64,000 bases of DNA. It comes from Ptiloglossa arizonensis. Lineage: Eukaryota > Arthropoda > Insecta > Hymenoptera > Colletidae. The DNA lies in the NCBI RefSeq assembly GCF_051014685.1, contig NW_027478385.1, positions 4,216,001 to 4,280,000 of the forward strand, in the 5' to 3' direction. Shown here one piece after another: positions 23,968-37,349 of this stretch. The stretch's first letter is position 1. The number at the start of each line of letters is the position of its first letter. The translations under genes and the position numbers were made by a program. The notes beneath the pieces were generated by a model, which worked only from the letters and a program-made list of their open reading frames with translations, made no database searches and had not been told where the DNA came from.

Positions 23968-25605
23968 TTGTAATCGGGCGAGTTTCTACTTTCAGATGCA
24001 ACAGGAATTTCTCGAGATCGTCAATCCGTTCGCGAGATATGGGAGTTAGAAGTGAAGGAATGGTTGAGAATCCATCAAAATTTTCGCATGTCTGACTCCC
24101 GAAACCAATAACTACAAAGGTCTAGGGAAAAAATACACATGCAGTTGTAATCGTGCGAGTTTCTACTTTCGGATGCAACAGGAATTTCTCGAGTTCGTCA
24201 ATCCGTTCGCGAGATATGGGAGTTTGAAGGTAAGGAATGGTTGAGAAAACATCAAAATTTTCGCTGGTCTGATACGCGAAACCAATAACTGGAGTGGCGT
24301 AGGGGAAAAGTACACGCACCCTTGTAATCGGGCGAGTTTCTACTTTCAGACGCAACAGGAATTTCTCGAGTTCGTCAATCCGTTCGCGAGATATGGGAGT
24401 TTGAAGTTAAGGAACGCGTGAGCAACTATCAAAATTTTCGCAAGTCTGATACTCGAAACCAATAACTACTATGGACTAGGGGAAAAGAACACACACCATT
24501 GTAATCGGGCGTGTTTCTATTTTCAGATGCAACAGGAATTTCTCGAGATCGTCAATCCGTTCCCGAGATATGGGAGTTTGAAATTAAGGAATGGTTGAGA
24601 AACCATCAAAATTTTCGCAAGTCTGATTCCCGAAACCAATAACTACAAAGGTCTAGGGGAAAATTTCACACACCATTGTAATCGGGCGAGTTTCTACTTT
24701 CAGATGCAACTAGAATTTCTCGAGTTCGTCAATTCGTTCGCGAGATATGGGAGTTTGAAGTTAAGGAATGGTTGAGAAACCATCATAATTTTCGCTGGTC
24801 TGATACGCGAAACCAATAACTGGAGTGGCCTAGGGGAAAAATACGCATGCCGTTGTAATCGAGCGAGTTTCTACTTTCAGATGCAACAGGAATTTCTCGA
24901 GTTCGTGAATCCGTTCGCGAGATATAGGAGTTCGAAGTTAAGGAATGGTTGAGAAACCATCAAAATTTTCGCTGGTCTGATACTCGAAACCAATAACTGG
25001 AATGGCCTAGGGGAAAAGTACACACACCACTGTAATCGGGCGTGTTTCTACTTTCAGATGCAACAGGAATTTCTCGAGATCGTCAATCCGTTCACGAGAT
25101 ATGGGAGTTAGAACTTAAGGAATGGTTGAGAACCCATCAAAATTTTCGCAAGTCTGATTCCCGAAACAAATAACTACAAAGGCCTAGGGGAAAAATACAC
25201 ATGCCGTTGTAATCGTGCGAGTTTCTACTTTCAGATGCAACAGGAATTTCTCGAGATCGTGAATCCGTTCGCGAGATATGGGAGTTTGAAGTTAAGGAAC
25301 GGTTGAGAAACCATCAAAATTTTCGCAAGTCTGATTCCCGAAACCAATAACTACAAAGGCCTAGGGGAAAAATACACATACCGTTGTAATCGTGCGAGTT
25401 TCTACTTTCAGATGCAACAGGAATTTCTCGAGTTCGTCAATCCGTTCGCGAGATATGGGAGTTTGAAGTTAAGGAATGGTTGAGAAACCATCAAAATTTT
25501 CGCTGGTCTGATACTCGAAACCAATAACTGGAATGGCCTAGGGGAAAAGTACACACACCACTGCAATCGGGCGTGTTTCTACTTTCAGCTGCAACAGGAA
25601 TTTCT
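23968..25605 (+). repeat. 18-monomer-step block, second copy
   Basis: Copy of 20,783-22,420. Beyond 25,605 the sequence continues into the AACCCTC/CTACTTCAG module (also seen near 5,130, 8,670, 11,330, 14,160, 16,285, 19,110 and 23,185). The first copy instead switches at 22,420 into the GAGCTCGTCAATCCAGTCG module. Confidence 0.8.
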
Positions 25606-26179
25606 CGAGATCGTCAATCCGTTCGCGAGATATGGGAGTTCGAAGTTAAGGAATGTTTGAGAAACCCTCAAAATTTTCGCAACCATGATACACGAAACCA
25701 ATAACTAGTATGGCCTAGGGCAAAAATACACACACCGCTGTAGTCGGGCGGGTGTCTACTTCAGATGCAATAGGAATTTCTCGAGTTCGTGAATCCGTTC
25801 GCGAGATATGGGAGGTTGAAGTTAAGGAATGGTTGAGAAACCATCACAAATTTCGCTGGTCTGATACTCGAAACCAATAACTGGAATGGCCTAGGGGAAA
25901 AGTACACACACCATTGCAATCGGGCGAGTTTCTACTTTCAGATGCAACAGGAATTTCTCGAGTTCGTCAAACCGTTCGCGAGATATGGGAGTTTGAAGTT
26001 AAGGAATGGTTGAGAAACCATCAAAATTTTCGCTGGTCTGATACTCGAAACCAATAACTGGAATGGCCTAGGGGAAAAGTACACACACCATTGTAATCGG
26101 GCGAGTTTCTACTTTCAGATGCAACAGGAATTTCTCGAGATCGTCAATCCGTTCCCGAGATATGGGAGTTTGAAGTTAA

Positions 26180-27200
26180 GGAATGGTTGAGAAACCATCA
26201 AAATTTTCGCTGGTCTGATACTCGAAACCAATAACTGGAATGGCCTAGGGGAAAAGTACACACACCATTGTAATCGGGCGAGTTTCTACTTTCAGATGCA
26301 ACAGGAATTTCTCGAGTTCGTCAAACCGTTCGCGAGATATGGGAGTTTGAAGTTAAGGAATGGTTGAGAAACCATCAAAGTTTTCGCTGGTCTGATACTC
26401 GAAACCAATAACTGGAATGGCCTAGGGGAAAAGTACACACACCACTGCAATCGGGCGTGTTTCTACTTTCAGCTGCAACAGGAATTTCTCGAGATCGTCA
26501 ATCCGTTCGCGAGATATGGGAGTTTGAAATTAAGGAATTGTTGAGAAACCATCAAAATTTTCGCAACTCTGATACTCGATACCAATAACTACTATGGCCC
26601 AGGGCAAAAATACACATACCGCTGTATTCGGGCGAGCTTCTACTTTCAGATGCAACAGGAATTTCCCGAGTTCGTCAATCCGTTCGCGAGATATGGGACT
26701 TTGAGGTTAAGGAATGGTTGAGAAACCATCAAAATTTTCGCTGGTCTGATACTCGAAACCAATAACTGGAATGGCCCAGGGGAAAAGTACACACACCACT
26801 GCAATCGGGCGTGTTTCTGCTTTCAAATGCAACAGGAATTTCTCGAGATCTTCAATCCGTTCGCGAGATATGGGAGTTTGAAATTAAGGAATGGTTGAGA
26901 AACCATCAAAATTTTCGCAACTCTGATACTCGATACCAATAACTACTATGGCCTAGGGCAAAAATACACACACCGCTTTAATCGGGCGATTTTGTACTTT
27001 CAGATGCAACAGGAATTTCTCGGGTTCGTCAATCCGTTCGCGAGATATGGGAGTTCGAAGTTAAGGAATGGTTGAGAAACCATCAAAATTTTCGCAACCA
27101 TGATACTCGTAACCAATAACTACTATGGCCTAGAGCAAAAATACACACACCGCTGTAATCGGGCGAGTTTCTACTTTCAGATGCAACAGGAATTTCTCGA
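26180..27200 (+). repeat. Block repeated at about 32,914-33,924
   Basis: The offset is 6,724 bp (38x177-2). Markers are ATCAAAGTTTTCGCTGG, GGAATTGTTGAG, TTTCTGCTTTCAAATGC, CGCTTTAATCGGGCG and CTCGGGTTCG. This copy reads GGCCCAGGGC near 26,596 where the other reads GGCCTAGGGC. At 27,200 it switches to the GAGCTCGTCAAACC type, matching 34,102 onwards at an offset longer by one monomer (6,901 bp). That is an exchange point inside a monomer. Confidence 0.75.
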
Positions 27201-28809
27201 GCTCGTCAAACCGTTCGCGAGATATGGGAGTTTGAAGTTAAGGAATGGTTGAGAAACCATCAAAATTTTCGCTGGTCTGATACTCGAAACCAATAACTGG
27301 AATGGCCTAGGGGAAAAGTACACACACCACTGTAATCGGGCGTATTTCTTCTTTCAGATGCAACAGGAATTTCTCGAGATTGTCAATCCGTTCGCGAGAT
27401 ATGGGAGTTAGAAGTGAAGGAATGGTTGAGAAACCATCAAAATTTTCGCAAGTCTGATTCCCGAAACCAAAACTACAAAGGCCTAGGGGAAAAATACACA
27501 TGTCGTTGTAATCGTGCGAGTTTCTACTTTCAGATGCAACAGGAATTTCTCGAGTTCGTCAATCCGTTCGCGAGATATGGGAGTTTGAAGTTAAGGAATG
27601 GTTGAGAAACCATCAAAAATTTCGCTGGTCTGATACTCGAAACCAATAACTGGAATGGCCTAGGGGAAAAGTACACACACCATTGTAATCGGGCGAGTTT
27701 CTACTTTCAGATGCAACAGGAATTTCTCGAGTTCGTCAAACCGTTCGCGAGATATGGGAGTTTGAAGTTAAGGAATGGTTGAGAAACTATCAAAATTTTC
27801 GCAAGTCTGATTCCCGAAACCAATAACTACAAAGGCCTAGGGGAAAAATACGCGTGCCGTTGTAATCGTGCGAGTTTCTACTTTCAGATGCAACAGGAAT
27901 TTCTCGAGTTCGTGAATCCGTTCGCGAGATATAGGAGTTCGAAGTTAAGGAATGGTTGAGAAACCATCAAAATTTTCGCAAGTCTGATAATCGAAACCAA
28001 TAACTACAAAGGCCTAGGGGAAAAATACACATACTGTTGTAACCGGGCGAGTTTCTACTTTGAGATGCAACAGGAATTTCTCGAGCTCGTCAATCCAGTC
28101 GCGAGATATGGGAGTTTGAAGTTAAGGAATGTTTGAGGAACCATCAAAATTTTCGCAAGTCTGATTCCCGAAACCAATAACTACAAAGGCCTAGAGGAAA
28201 AATACACATACCGTTGTAATCGGGCGAGTTTCTGCTTTCAGATGCAACAGGAATTTCTCGAGATCGTCAATCCGTTCGCCAGATATGGGAGTTAGAAGTG
28301 AAGGAATGGTTGAGAATCCATCAAAATTTTCGCAAGTCTGACTCCCGAAACCAATAACTACAAAGGTCTAGGGAAAAAATACACATGCAGTTGTAATCGT
28401 GCGAGTTTCTACTTTCGGATGCAACAGGAATTTCTCGAGTTCGTCAATCCGTTCGCGAGATATGGGAGTTTGAAGGTAAGGAATGGTTGAGAAAACATCA
28501 AAATTTTCGCTGGTCTGATACGCGAAACCAATAACTGGAGTGGCCTAGGGGAAAAGTACACACACCCTTGTAATCGGGCGAGTTTCTACTTTCAGACGCA
28601 ACAGGAATTTCTCGAGTTCGTCAATCCGTTCGCGAGATATGGGAGTTTGAAGTTAAGGAACGCGTGAGCAACTATCAAAATTTTCGCAAGTCTGATACTC
28701 GAAACCAATAACTACTATGGACTAGGGGAAAAGAACACACACCATTGTAATCGGGCGTGTTTCTATTTTCAGATGCAACAGGAATTTCTCGAGATCGTCA
28801 ATCCGTTCG
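27160..28809 (+). repeat. 10-monomer-step block, first copy
   Basis: Matches 28,929-30,578 at an offset of 1,769 bp (10x177-1). The missing base is the CCAAAACTAC deletion (about 27,469, CCAATAACTAC elsewhere), which removes one stop and opens a longer frame. Other markers are GAGATTGTCAATCC, ACATGTCGTTG and CTAGAGGAAAAATAC. Differences include GCGTATTTCTTC here against GCGTGTTTCTAC. The 120 bp between the copies repeats the GCGTGAGCAACTATC/GGACTAGGGG monomer. Confidence 0.75.
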
Positions 28810-28928
28810 CGAGATATGGGAGTTTGAAGTTAAGGAACGCGTGAGCAACTATCAAAATTTTCGCAAGTCTGATACTCGAAACCAATAACTACTATGGACT
28901 AGGGGAAAAGAACACACACCATTGTAAT

Positions 28929-30578
28929 CGGGCGAGTTTCTACTTTCAGATGCAACAGGAATTTCTCGAGCTCGTCAAACCGTTCGCGAGATATGGGAGT
29001 TTGAAGTTAAGGAATGGTTGAGAAACCATCAAAATTTTCGCTGGTCTGATACTCGAAACCAATAACTGGAATGGCCTAGGGGAAAAGTACACACACCACT
29101 GTAATCGGGCGTGTTTCTACTTTCAGATGCAACAGGAATTTCTCGAGATTGTCAATCCGTTCGCGAGATATGGGAGTTAGAAGTGAAGGAATGGTTGAGA
29201 AACCATCAAAATTTTCGCAAGTCTGATTCCCGAAACCAAAACTACAAAGGCCTAGGGGAAAAATACACATGTCGTTGTAATCGTGCGAGTTTCTACTTTC
29301 AGATGCAACAGGAATTTCTCGAGTTCGTCAATCCGTTCGCGAGATATGGGAGTTTGAAGTTAAGGAATGGTTGAGAAACCATCAAAAATTTCGCTGGTCT
29401 GATACTCGAAACCAATAACTGGAATGGCCTAGGGGAAAAGTACACACACCATTGTAATCGGGCGAGTTTCTACTTTCAGATGCAACAGGAATTTCTCGAG
29501 TTCGTCAAACCGTTCGCGAGATATGGGAGTTTGAAGTTAAGGAATGGTTGAGAAACTATCAAAATTTTCGCAAGTCTGATTCCCGAAACCAATAACTACA
29601 AAGGCTTAGGGGAAAAATACGCGTGCCGTTGTAATCGTGCGAGTTTCTACTTTCAGATGCAACAGGAATTTCTCGAGTTCGTGAATCCGTTCGCGAGATA
29701 TAGGAGTTCGAAGTTAAGGAATGGTTGAGAAACCATCAAAATTTTCGCAAGTCTGATAATCGAAACCAATAACTACAAAGGCCTAGGGGAAAAATACACA
29801 TACTGTTGTAACCGGGCGAGTTTCTACTTTGAGATGCAACAGGAATTTCTCGAGCTCGTCAATCCAGTCGCGAGATATGGGAGTTTGAAGTTAAGGAATG
29901 TTTGAGGAACCATCAAAATTTTCGCAAGTCTGATTCCCGAAACCAATAACTACAAAGGCCTAGAGGAAAAATACACATACCGTTGTAATCGGGCGAGTTT
30001 CTGCTTTCAGATGCAACAGGAATTTCTCGAGATCGTCAATCCGTTCGCCAGATATGGGAGTTAGAAGTGAAGGAATGGTTGAGAATCCATCAAAATTTTC
30101 GCAAGTCTGACTCCCGAAACCAATAACTACAAAGGTCTAGGGAAAAAATACACATGCAGTTGTAATCGTGCGAGTTTCTATTTTCGGATGCAACAGGAAT
30201 TTCTCGAGTTCGTCAATCCGTTCGCGAGATATGGGAGTTTGAAGGTAAGGAATGGTTGAGAAAACATCAAAATTTTCGCTGGTCTGATACGCGAAACCAA
30301 TAACTGGAGTGGCCTAGGGGAAAAGTACACACACCCTTGTAATCGGGCGAGTTTCTACTTTCAGACGCAACAGGAATTTCTCGAGTTCGTCAATCCGTTC
30401 GCGAGATATGGGAGTTTGAAGTTAAGGAACGCGTGAGCAACTATCAAAATTTTCGCAAGTCTGATACTCGAAACCAATAACTACTATGGACTAGGGGAAA
30501 AGAACACACACCATTGTAATCGGGCGTGTTTCTATTTTCAGATGCAACAGGAATTTCTCGAGATCGTCAATCCGTTCC
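28929..30578 (+). repeat. 10-monomer-step block, second copy
   Basis: Copy of 27,160-28,809. Part of it (28,885-30,138) also matches 36,848-38,101 at 7,963 bp (45x177-2), including the CCAAAACTAC deletion, GAGATTGTC and CTAGAGGAAAAATAC. This copy has private changes AAAGGCTTAGGGG (about 29,605) and TTTCTATTTTCGG (about 30,178). Confidence 0.75.
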
Positions 30579-32695
30579 CGAGATATGGGAGTTTGAAATT
30601 AAGGAATGGTTGAGAAACCATCAAAATTTTCGCAAGTCTGATTCCCGAAACCAATAACTACAAAGGTCTAGGGGAAAAGTTCACACACTATTGTAATCGG
30701 GCGAGTTTCTACTTTCAGATGCAACAGGAATTTCTCGAGATCGTCAATCCGTTCGCGAGATATGGGAGTTTGAAATTAAGGAATGGTTGAGAAACCATCA
30801 AAATTTTCGCAACTCAGATACTCGAAACCAATAACTACTATGGCCTAGGGAAAAAATGCACATACCTCTGTAATCGGGCGAGTTTCTACTTTCAGATGCA
30901 ACTAGAATTTCTCGAGTTCGTCAATTCGTTCGCGAGATATGGGAGTTTGAAGTTAAGGAATGGTTGAGAAACCATGATAATTTTCGCTGGTCTGATACGC
31001 GAAACCAATAACTGGAGTGGCCTAGGGGAAAAATACGCATGCCGTTGTAATCGAGCGAGTTTCTACTTTCAGATGCAACAGGAATTTCTCGAGTTCGTGA
31101 ATCCGTTCGCGAGATATAGGAGTTCAAAGTTAAGGAATGGTTGAGAAACCATCAAAATTTTCGCTGGTCTGATACTCGAAACCAATAACTGGACTGGCCT
31201 AGGGGAAAAGTACACACACCACTGTAATCGGGCGTGTTTCTACTTTCAGATGCAACAGGAATTTCTCGAGATCGTCAATCCGTTCGCGAGATATGGGAGT
31301 TAGAACTTAAGGAATGGTTGAGAACCCATCAAAATTTTCGCAAGTCTGATTCCCGAAACAAATAACTACAAAGGCCTAGGGGAAAAATACACATGCCGTT
31401 GTAATCGTGCGAGTTTCTACTTTCAGATGCAACAGGAATTTCTCGAGATCGTGAATCCGTTCGCGAGATATGGGAGTTTGAAGTTAAGGAACGGTTGAGA
31501 AACCATCAAAATTTTCGCAAGTCTGATTCCCGAAACCAATAACTACAAAGGCCTAGGGGAAAAATACACATACCGTTGTAATCGTGCGAGTTTCTACTTT
31601 CAGATGCAACAGGAATTTCCCGTGTTCGTCAATCCGTTCGCGAGATATGGGACTTTGAGGTTAAGGAATGGTTGAGAAACCATCAAAATTTTCGCTGGTC
31701 TGATACTCGAAACCAATAACTGGAATGGCCCAGGGGAAAAGTACACACACCACTGCAATCGGGCGTGTTTCTACTTTCAAATGCAACAGGAATTTCTCGA
31801 GATCTTCAATCCGTTCTCGAGATATGGGAGTTTGAAATTAAGGAATGGTTGAGAAACCATCAAAATTTTCGCAACTCTGATACTCGATACCAATAACTAC
31901 TATGGCCTAGGGCAAAAATACACACACCGCTGTAATCGGGCGATTTTGTACTTTCAGATGCAACAGGAATTTCTCGGGTTCGTCAATCCGTTCGCGAGAA
32001 ATGGGAGTTCGAAGTGAAGGAATGGTTGAGAAACCATCAAAATTTTCGCAACCATGATACTCGTAACCAATAACTACTATGGCCTAGAGCAAAAATACAC
32101 ACACCGCTGTAATCGGGCGAGTTTCTACTTTCAGATGCAACAGGAATTTCTCGAGTTCGTCAATCCGTTCGAGAGATATGGGAGTTTGAAGTTAAGGAAT
32201 GGTTGAGAAACCATCAAAAATTTCGCTGGTCTGATACTCGAAACCAATAACTGGAATGGCCTAGGGGAAAAGTACACACACCGTTGTAATCGGGCGAGTT
32301 TCTACTTTCAGATGCAACAGGAATTTCTCGAGTTCGTCAAACCGTTCGCGAGATATGGGAGTTTGAAGTTAAGGAATGGTTGAGAAACCATCAAAATTTT
32401 CGCTGGTCTGATACTCGAAACCAATAACTGGAATGGCCTAGGGGAAAAGTACACACACCACTGTAATCGGGCGTGTTTCTACTTTCAGATGCAACAGGAA
32501 TTTCTCGAGATCGTCAATCCGTTCGCGAGATATGGGAGTTAGAAGTGAAGGAATGGTTGAGAAACCATCAAAATTTTCGCAAGTCTGATTCCCGAAACCA
32601 ATAACTACAAAGGCCTAGGGGAAAAATACACATGTCGTTGTAATCGTGCGAGTTTCTACTTTCAGATGCAACAGGAATTTCTCGAGTTCGTCAAT
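30435..32695 (+). repeat. Block repeated at 44,410-46,670
   Basis: The offset is 13,975 bp (79x177-8). The block starts at GAGCAACTATC and ends where CAATTCGTTCG (here) and CAATCCGTTCG (copy) part. Differences: TCTATTTTCAG against TCTATATTCAG, ACACACTATTG against ACACACCATTG, AAATACACATGCC against AAATTCACATGCC, CCCGTGTTCG against CCCGAGTTCG. The first 1.2 kb from 30,666 also matches 38,098-39,290 at 7,432 bp; that third copy shares AAATTCACATGCC with the 45-kb copy, so those two are closer relatives. Confidence 0.78.
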
Positions 32696-34490
32696 TCGTT
32701 CGCGAGATATGGGAGTTTGAAGTTAAGGAATGGTTGAGAAACCATCATTATTTTCGCTGGTCTGATACGCGAAACCAATAACTGGAGTGGCCTAGGGGAA
32801 AAATACGCATGCCGTTGTAATCGAGCGAGTTTCTTCTTTCAGATGCAACAGGAATTTCTCGAGTTCGTGAATCCGTTCGCGAGATATAGGAGTTCGAAGT
32901 TAAGGAATGGTTGAGAAACCATCAAAATTTTCGCTGGTCTGATACTCGAAACCAATAACTGGAATGGCCTAGGGGAAAAGTACACACACCATTGTAATCG
33001 GGCGAGTTTCTACTTTCAGATGCAACAGGAATTTCTCGAGTTCGTCAAACCGTTCGCGAGATATGGGAGTTTGAAGTTAAGGAATGGTTGAGAAACCATC
33101 AAAGTTTTCGCTGGTCTGATACTCGAAACCAATAACTGGAATGGCCTAGGGGAAAAGTACACACACCACTGCAATCGGGCGTGTTTCTACTTTCAGCTGC
33201 AACAGGAATTTCTCGAGATCGTCAATCCGTTCGCGAGATATGGGAGTTTGAAATTAAGGAATTGTTGAGAAACCATCAAAATTTTCGCAACTCTGATACT
33301 CGATACCAATAACTACTATGGCCTAGGGCAAAAATACACATACCGCTGTATTCGGGCGAGCTTCTACTTTCAGATGCAACAGGAATTTCCCGAGTTCGTC
33401 AATCCGTTCGCGAGATATGGGACTTTGAGGTTAAGGAATGGTTGAGAAACCATCAAAATTTTCGCTGGTCTGATACTCGAAACCAATAACTGGAATGGCC
33501 CAGGGGAAAAGTACACACACCACTGCAATCGGGCGTGTTTCTGCTTTCAAATGCAACAGGAATTTCTCGAGATCTTCAATCCGTTCGCGAGATATGGGAG
33601 TTTGAAATTAAGGAATGGTTGAGAAACCATCAAAATTTTCGCAACTCTGATACTCGATACCAATAACTACTATGGCCTAGGGCAAAAATACACACACCGC
33701 TTTAATCGGGCGATTTTGTACTTTCAGATGCAACAGGAATTTCTCGGGTTCGTCAATCCGTTCGCGAGATATGGGAGTTCGAAGTTAAGGAATGGTTGAG
33801 AAACCATCAAAATTTTCGCAACCATGATACTCGTAACCAATAACTACTATGGCCTAGAGCAAAAATACACACACCGCTGTAATCGGGCGAGTTTCTACTT
33901 TCAGATGCAACAGGAATTTCTCGAGTTCGTCAATCCGTTCGAGAGATATGGGAGTTTGAAGTTAAGGAATGGTTGAGAAACCATCAAAAATTTCGCTGGT
34001 CTGATACTCGAAACCAATAACTGGAATGGCCTAGGGGAAAAGTACACACACCATTGTAATCGGGCGAGTTTCTACTTTCAGATGCAACAGGAATTTCTCG
34101 AGCTCGTCAAACCGTTCGCGAGATATGGGAGTTTGAAGTTAAGGAATGGTTGAGAAACCATCAAAATTTTCGCTGGTCTGATACTCGAAACCAATAACTG
34201 GAATGGCCTAGGGGAAAAGTACACACACCACTGTAATCGGGCGTGTTTCTACTTTCAGATGCAACAGGAATTTCTCGAGATTGTCAATCCGTTCGCGAGA
34301 TATGGGAGTTAGAAGTGAAGGAATGGTTGAGAAACCATCAAAATTTTCGCAAGTCTGATTCCCGAAACCAAAACTACAAAGGCCTAGGGGAAAAATACAC
34401 ATGTCGTTGTAATCGTGCGAGTTTCTACTTTCAGATGCAACAGGAATTTCTCGAGTTCGTCAATCCGTTCGCGAGATATGGGAGTTTGAA
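31660..34490 (+). repeat. 16-monomer block (2,831 bp), first tandem copy
   Basis: Positions 31,660-34,518 match 34,491-37,349 at a constant offset of 2,831 bp (16x177-1), so the copies are back to back. Both carry GTTCTCGAGAT, GCGAGAAATGGGAG with GTTCGAAGTGAAGG, GGAATTGTTGAG, and the CCAAAACTAC 1-bp deletion near the end. I counted about nine substitutions between them, so it is visibly older than the 28-monomer duplication. Confidence 0.87.
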
Positions 34491-37349
34491 GTTAAGGAAT
34501 GGTTGAGAAACCATCAAAATTTTCGCTGGTCTGATACTCGAAACCAATAACTGGAATGGCCCAGGGGAAAAGTACACACACCACTGCAATCGGGCGTGTT
34601 TCTACTTTCAAATGCATCAGGAATTTCTCGAGATCTTCAATCCGTTCTCGAGATATCGGAGTTTGAAATTAAGGAATGGTTGAGAAACCATCAAAATTTT
34701 CGCAACTCTGATACTCGATACCAATAACTACTATGGCCTAGGGCAAAAATACACACACCGCTGTAATCGGGCGATTTTGTACTTTCAGATGCAACAGGAA
34801 TTTCTCGGGTTCGTCAATCCGTTCGCGAGAAATGGGAGTTCGAAGTGAAGGAATGGTTGAGAAACCATCAAAATTTTCGCAACCATGATACTCGTAACCA
34901 ATAACTACTATGGCCTAGAGCAAAAATACACACACCGCTGTAATCGGGCTAGTTTCTACTTTCAGATGCAACAGGAATTTCTCGAGTTCGTCAATCCGTT
35001 CGAGAGATATGGGAGTTTGAAGTTAAGGAATGGTTGAGAAACCATCAAAAATTTCGCTGGTCTGATACTCGAAACCAATAACTGGAATGGCCTAGGGGAA
35101 AAGTACACACACCATTGTAATCGGGCGAGTTTCTACTTTCAGATGCAACAGGAATTTCTCGAGTTCGTCAAACCGTTCGCGAGATATGGGAGTTTGAAGT
35201 TAAGGAATGGTTGAGAAACCATCAAAATTTTCGCTGGTCTGATACTCGAAACCAATAACTGGAATGGCCTAGGGGAAAAGTACACACACCACTGTAATCG
35301 GGCGTGTTTCTACTTTCAGATGCAACAGGAATTTCTCGAGATCGTCAATCCGTTCGCGAGATATGGGAGTTAGAAGTGAAGGAATGGTTGAGAAACCATC
35401 AAAATTTTCGCAAGTCTGATTCCCGAAACCAATAACTACAAAGGCCTAGGGGAAAAATACACATGTCGTTGTAATCGTGCGAGTTTCTACTTTCAGATGC
35501 AACAGGAATTTCTCGAGTTCGTCAATTCGTTCGCGAGATATGGGAGTTTGAAGTTAAGGAATGGTTGAGAAACCATCATAATTTTCGCTGGTCTGATACG
35601 CGAAACCAATAACTGGAGTGGCCTAGGGGAAAAATACGCATGCCGTTGTAATCGAGCGAGTTTCTTCTTTCAGATGCAACAGGAATTTCTCGAGTTCGTG
35701 AATCCGTTCGCGAGATATAGGAGTTCGAAGTTAAGGAATGGTTGAGAAACCATCAAAATTTTCGCTGGTCTGATACTCGAAACCAATAACTGGAATGGCC
35801 TAGGGGAAAAGTACACACACCATTGTAATCGGGCGAGTATCTACTTTCAGATGCAACAGGAATTTCTCGAGTTCGTCAAACCGTTCGCGAGATATGGGAG
35901 TTTGAAGTTAAGGAATGGTTGAGAAACCATCAAAGTTTTCGCTGGTCTGATACTCGAAACAAATAACTGGAATGGCCTAGGGGAAAAGTACACACACCAC
36001 TGCAATCGGGCGTGTTTCTACTTTCAGCTGCAACAGGAATTTCTCGAGATCGTCAATCCGTTCGCGAGATATGGGAGTTTGAAATTAAGGAATTGTTGAG
36101 AAACCATCAAAATTTTCGCAACTCTGATACTCGATACCAATAACTACTATGGCCTAGGGCAAAAATACACATACCGCTGTATTCGGGCGAGCTTCTACTT
36201 TCAGATGCAACAGGAATTTCCCGAGTTCGTCAATCCGTTCGCGAGATATGGGACTTTGAGGTTAAGGAATGGTTGAGAAACCATCAAAATTTTCGCTGGT
36301 CTGATACTCGAAACCAATAACTGGAATGGCCCAGGGGAAAAGTACACACACCACTGCAATCGGGCGTGTTTCTGCTTTCAAATGCAACAGGAATTTCTCG
36401 AGATCTTCAATCCGTTCGCGAGATATGGGAGTTTGAAATTAAGGAATGGTTGAGAAACCATCAAAATTTTCGCAACTCTGATACTCGATACCAATAACTA
36501 CTATGGCCTAGGGCAAAAATACACACACCGCTTTAATCGGGCGATTTTGTACTTTCAGATGTAACAGGAATTTCTCGGGTTCGTCAATCCGTTCGCGAGA
36601 TATGGGAGTTCGAAGTTAAGGAATGGTTGAGAAACCATCAAAATTTTCGCAACCATGATACTCGTAACCAATAACTACTATGGCCTAGAGCAAAAATACA
36701 CACACCGCTGTAATCGGGCGAGTTTCTACTTTCAGATGCAACAGGAATATCTCGAGTTCGTCAATCCGTTCGAGAGATATGGGAGTTTGAAGTTAAGGAA
36801 TGGTTGAGAAACCATCAAAAATTTCGCTGGTCTGATACTCGAAACCAATAACTGGAATGGCCTAGGGGAAAAGTACACACACCATTGTAATCGGGCGAGT
36901 TTCTACTTTCAGATGCAACAGGAATTTCTCGAGCTCGTCAAACCGTTCGCGAGATATGGGAGTTTGAAGTTAAGGAATGGTTGAGAAACCATCAAAATTT
37001 TCGCTGGTCTGATACTCGAAACCAATAACTGGAATGGCCTAGGGGAAAAGTACACACACCACTGTAATCGGGCGTGTTTCTACTTTCAGATGCAACAGGA
37101 ATTTCTCGAGATTGTCAATCCGTTCGCGAGATATGGGAGTTAGAAGTGAAGGAATGGTTGAGAAACCATCAAAATTTTCGCAAGTCTGATTCCCGAAACC
37201 AAAACTACAAAGGCCTAGGGGAAAAATACACATGTCGTTGTAATCGTGCGAGTTTCTACTTTCAGATGCAACAGGAATTTCTCGAGTTCGTCAATCCGTT
37301 CGCGAGATATGGGAGTTTGAAGTTAAGGAATGGTTGAGAAACCATCAAA
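34491..37349 (+). repeat. 16-monomer block, second tandem copy
   Basis: Private changes relative to copy one: GCATCAGG (34,615), GATATCGGAG (34,657), GGGCTAGTTTC (34,948), CGAGTATCTAC (35,837), AAACAAATAACTGG (35,958), CAGATGTAACAGG (36,558), GGAATATCTCG (36,745). Copy one alone has CCGTTG at 32,281 and CATCATTATTTTC at 32,745. After 37,349 the sequence switches to the ATCAAAAATTTCGCTGG type, like 27,610 and 29,380. Confidence 0.87.

Noticed and set aside
29111..29374. 87-codon frame found three times (also 34,243 and 37,074)
   Set aside because: It is opened by the 1-bp deletion in CCAAAACTAC that joins two satellite frames, and was then copied with the block.
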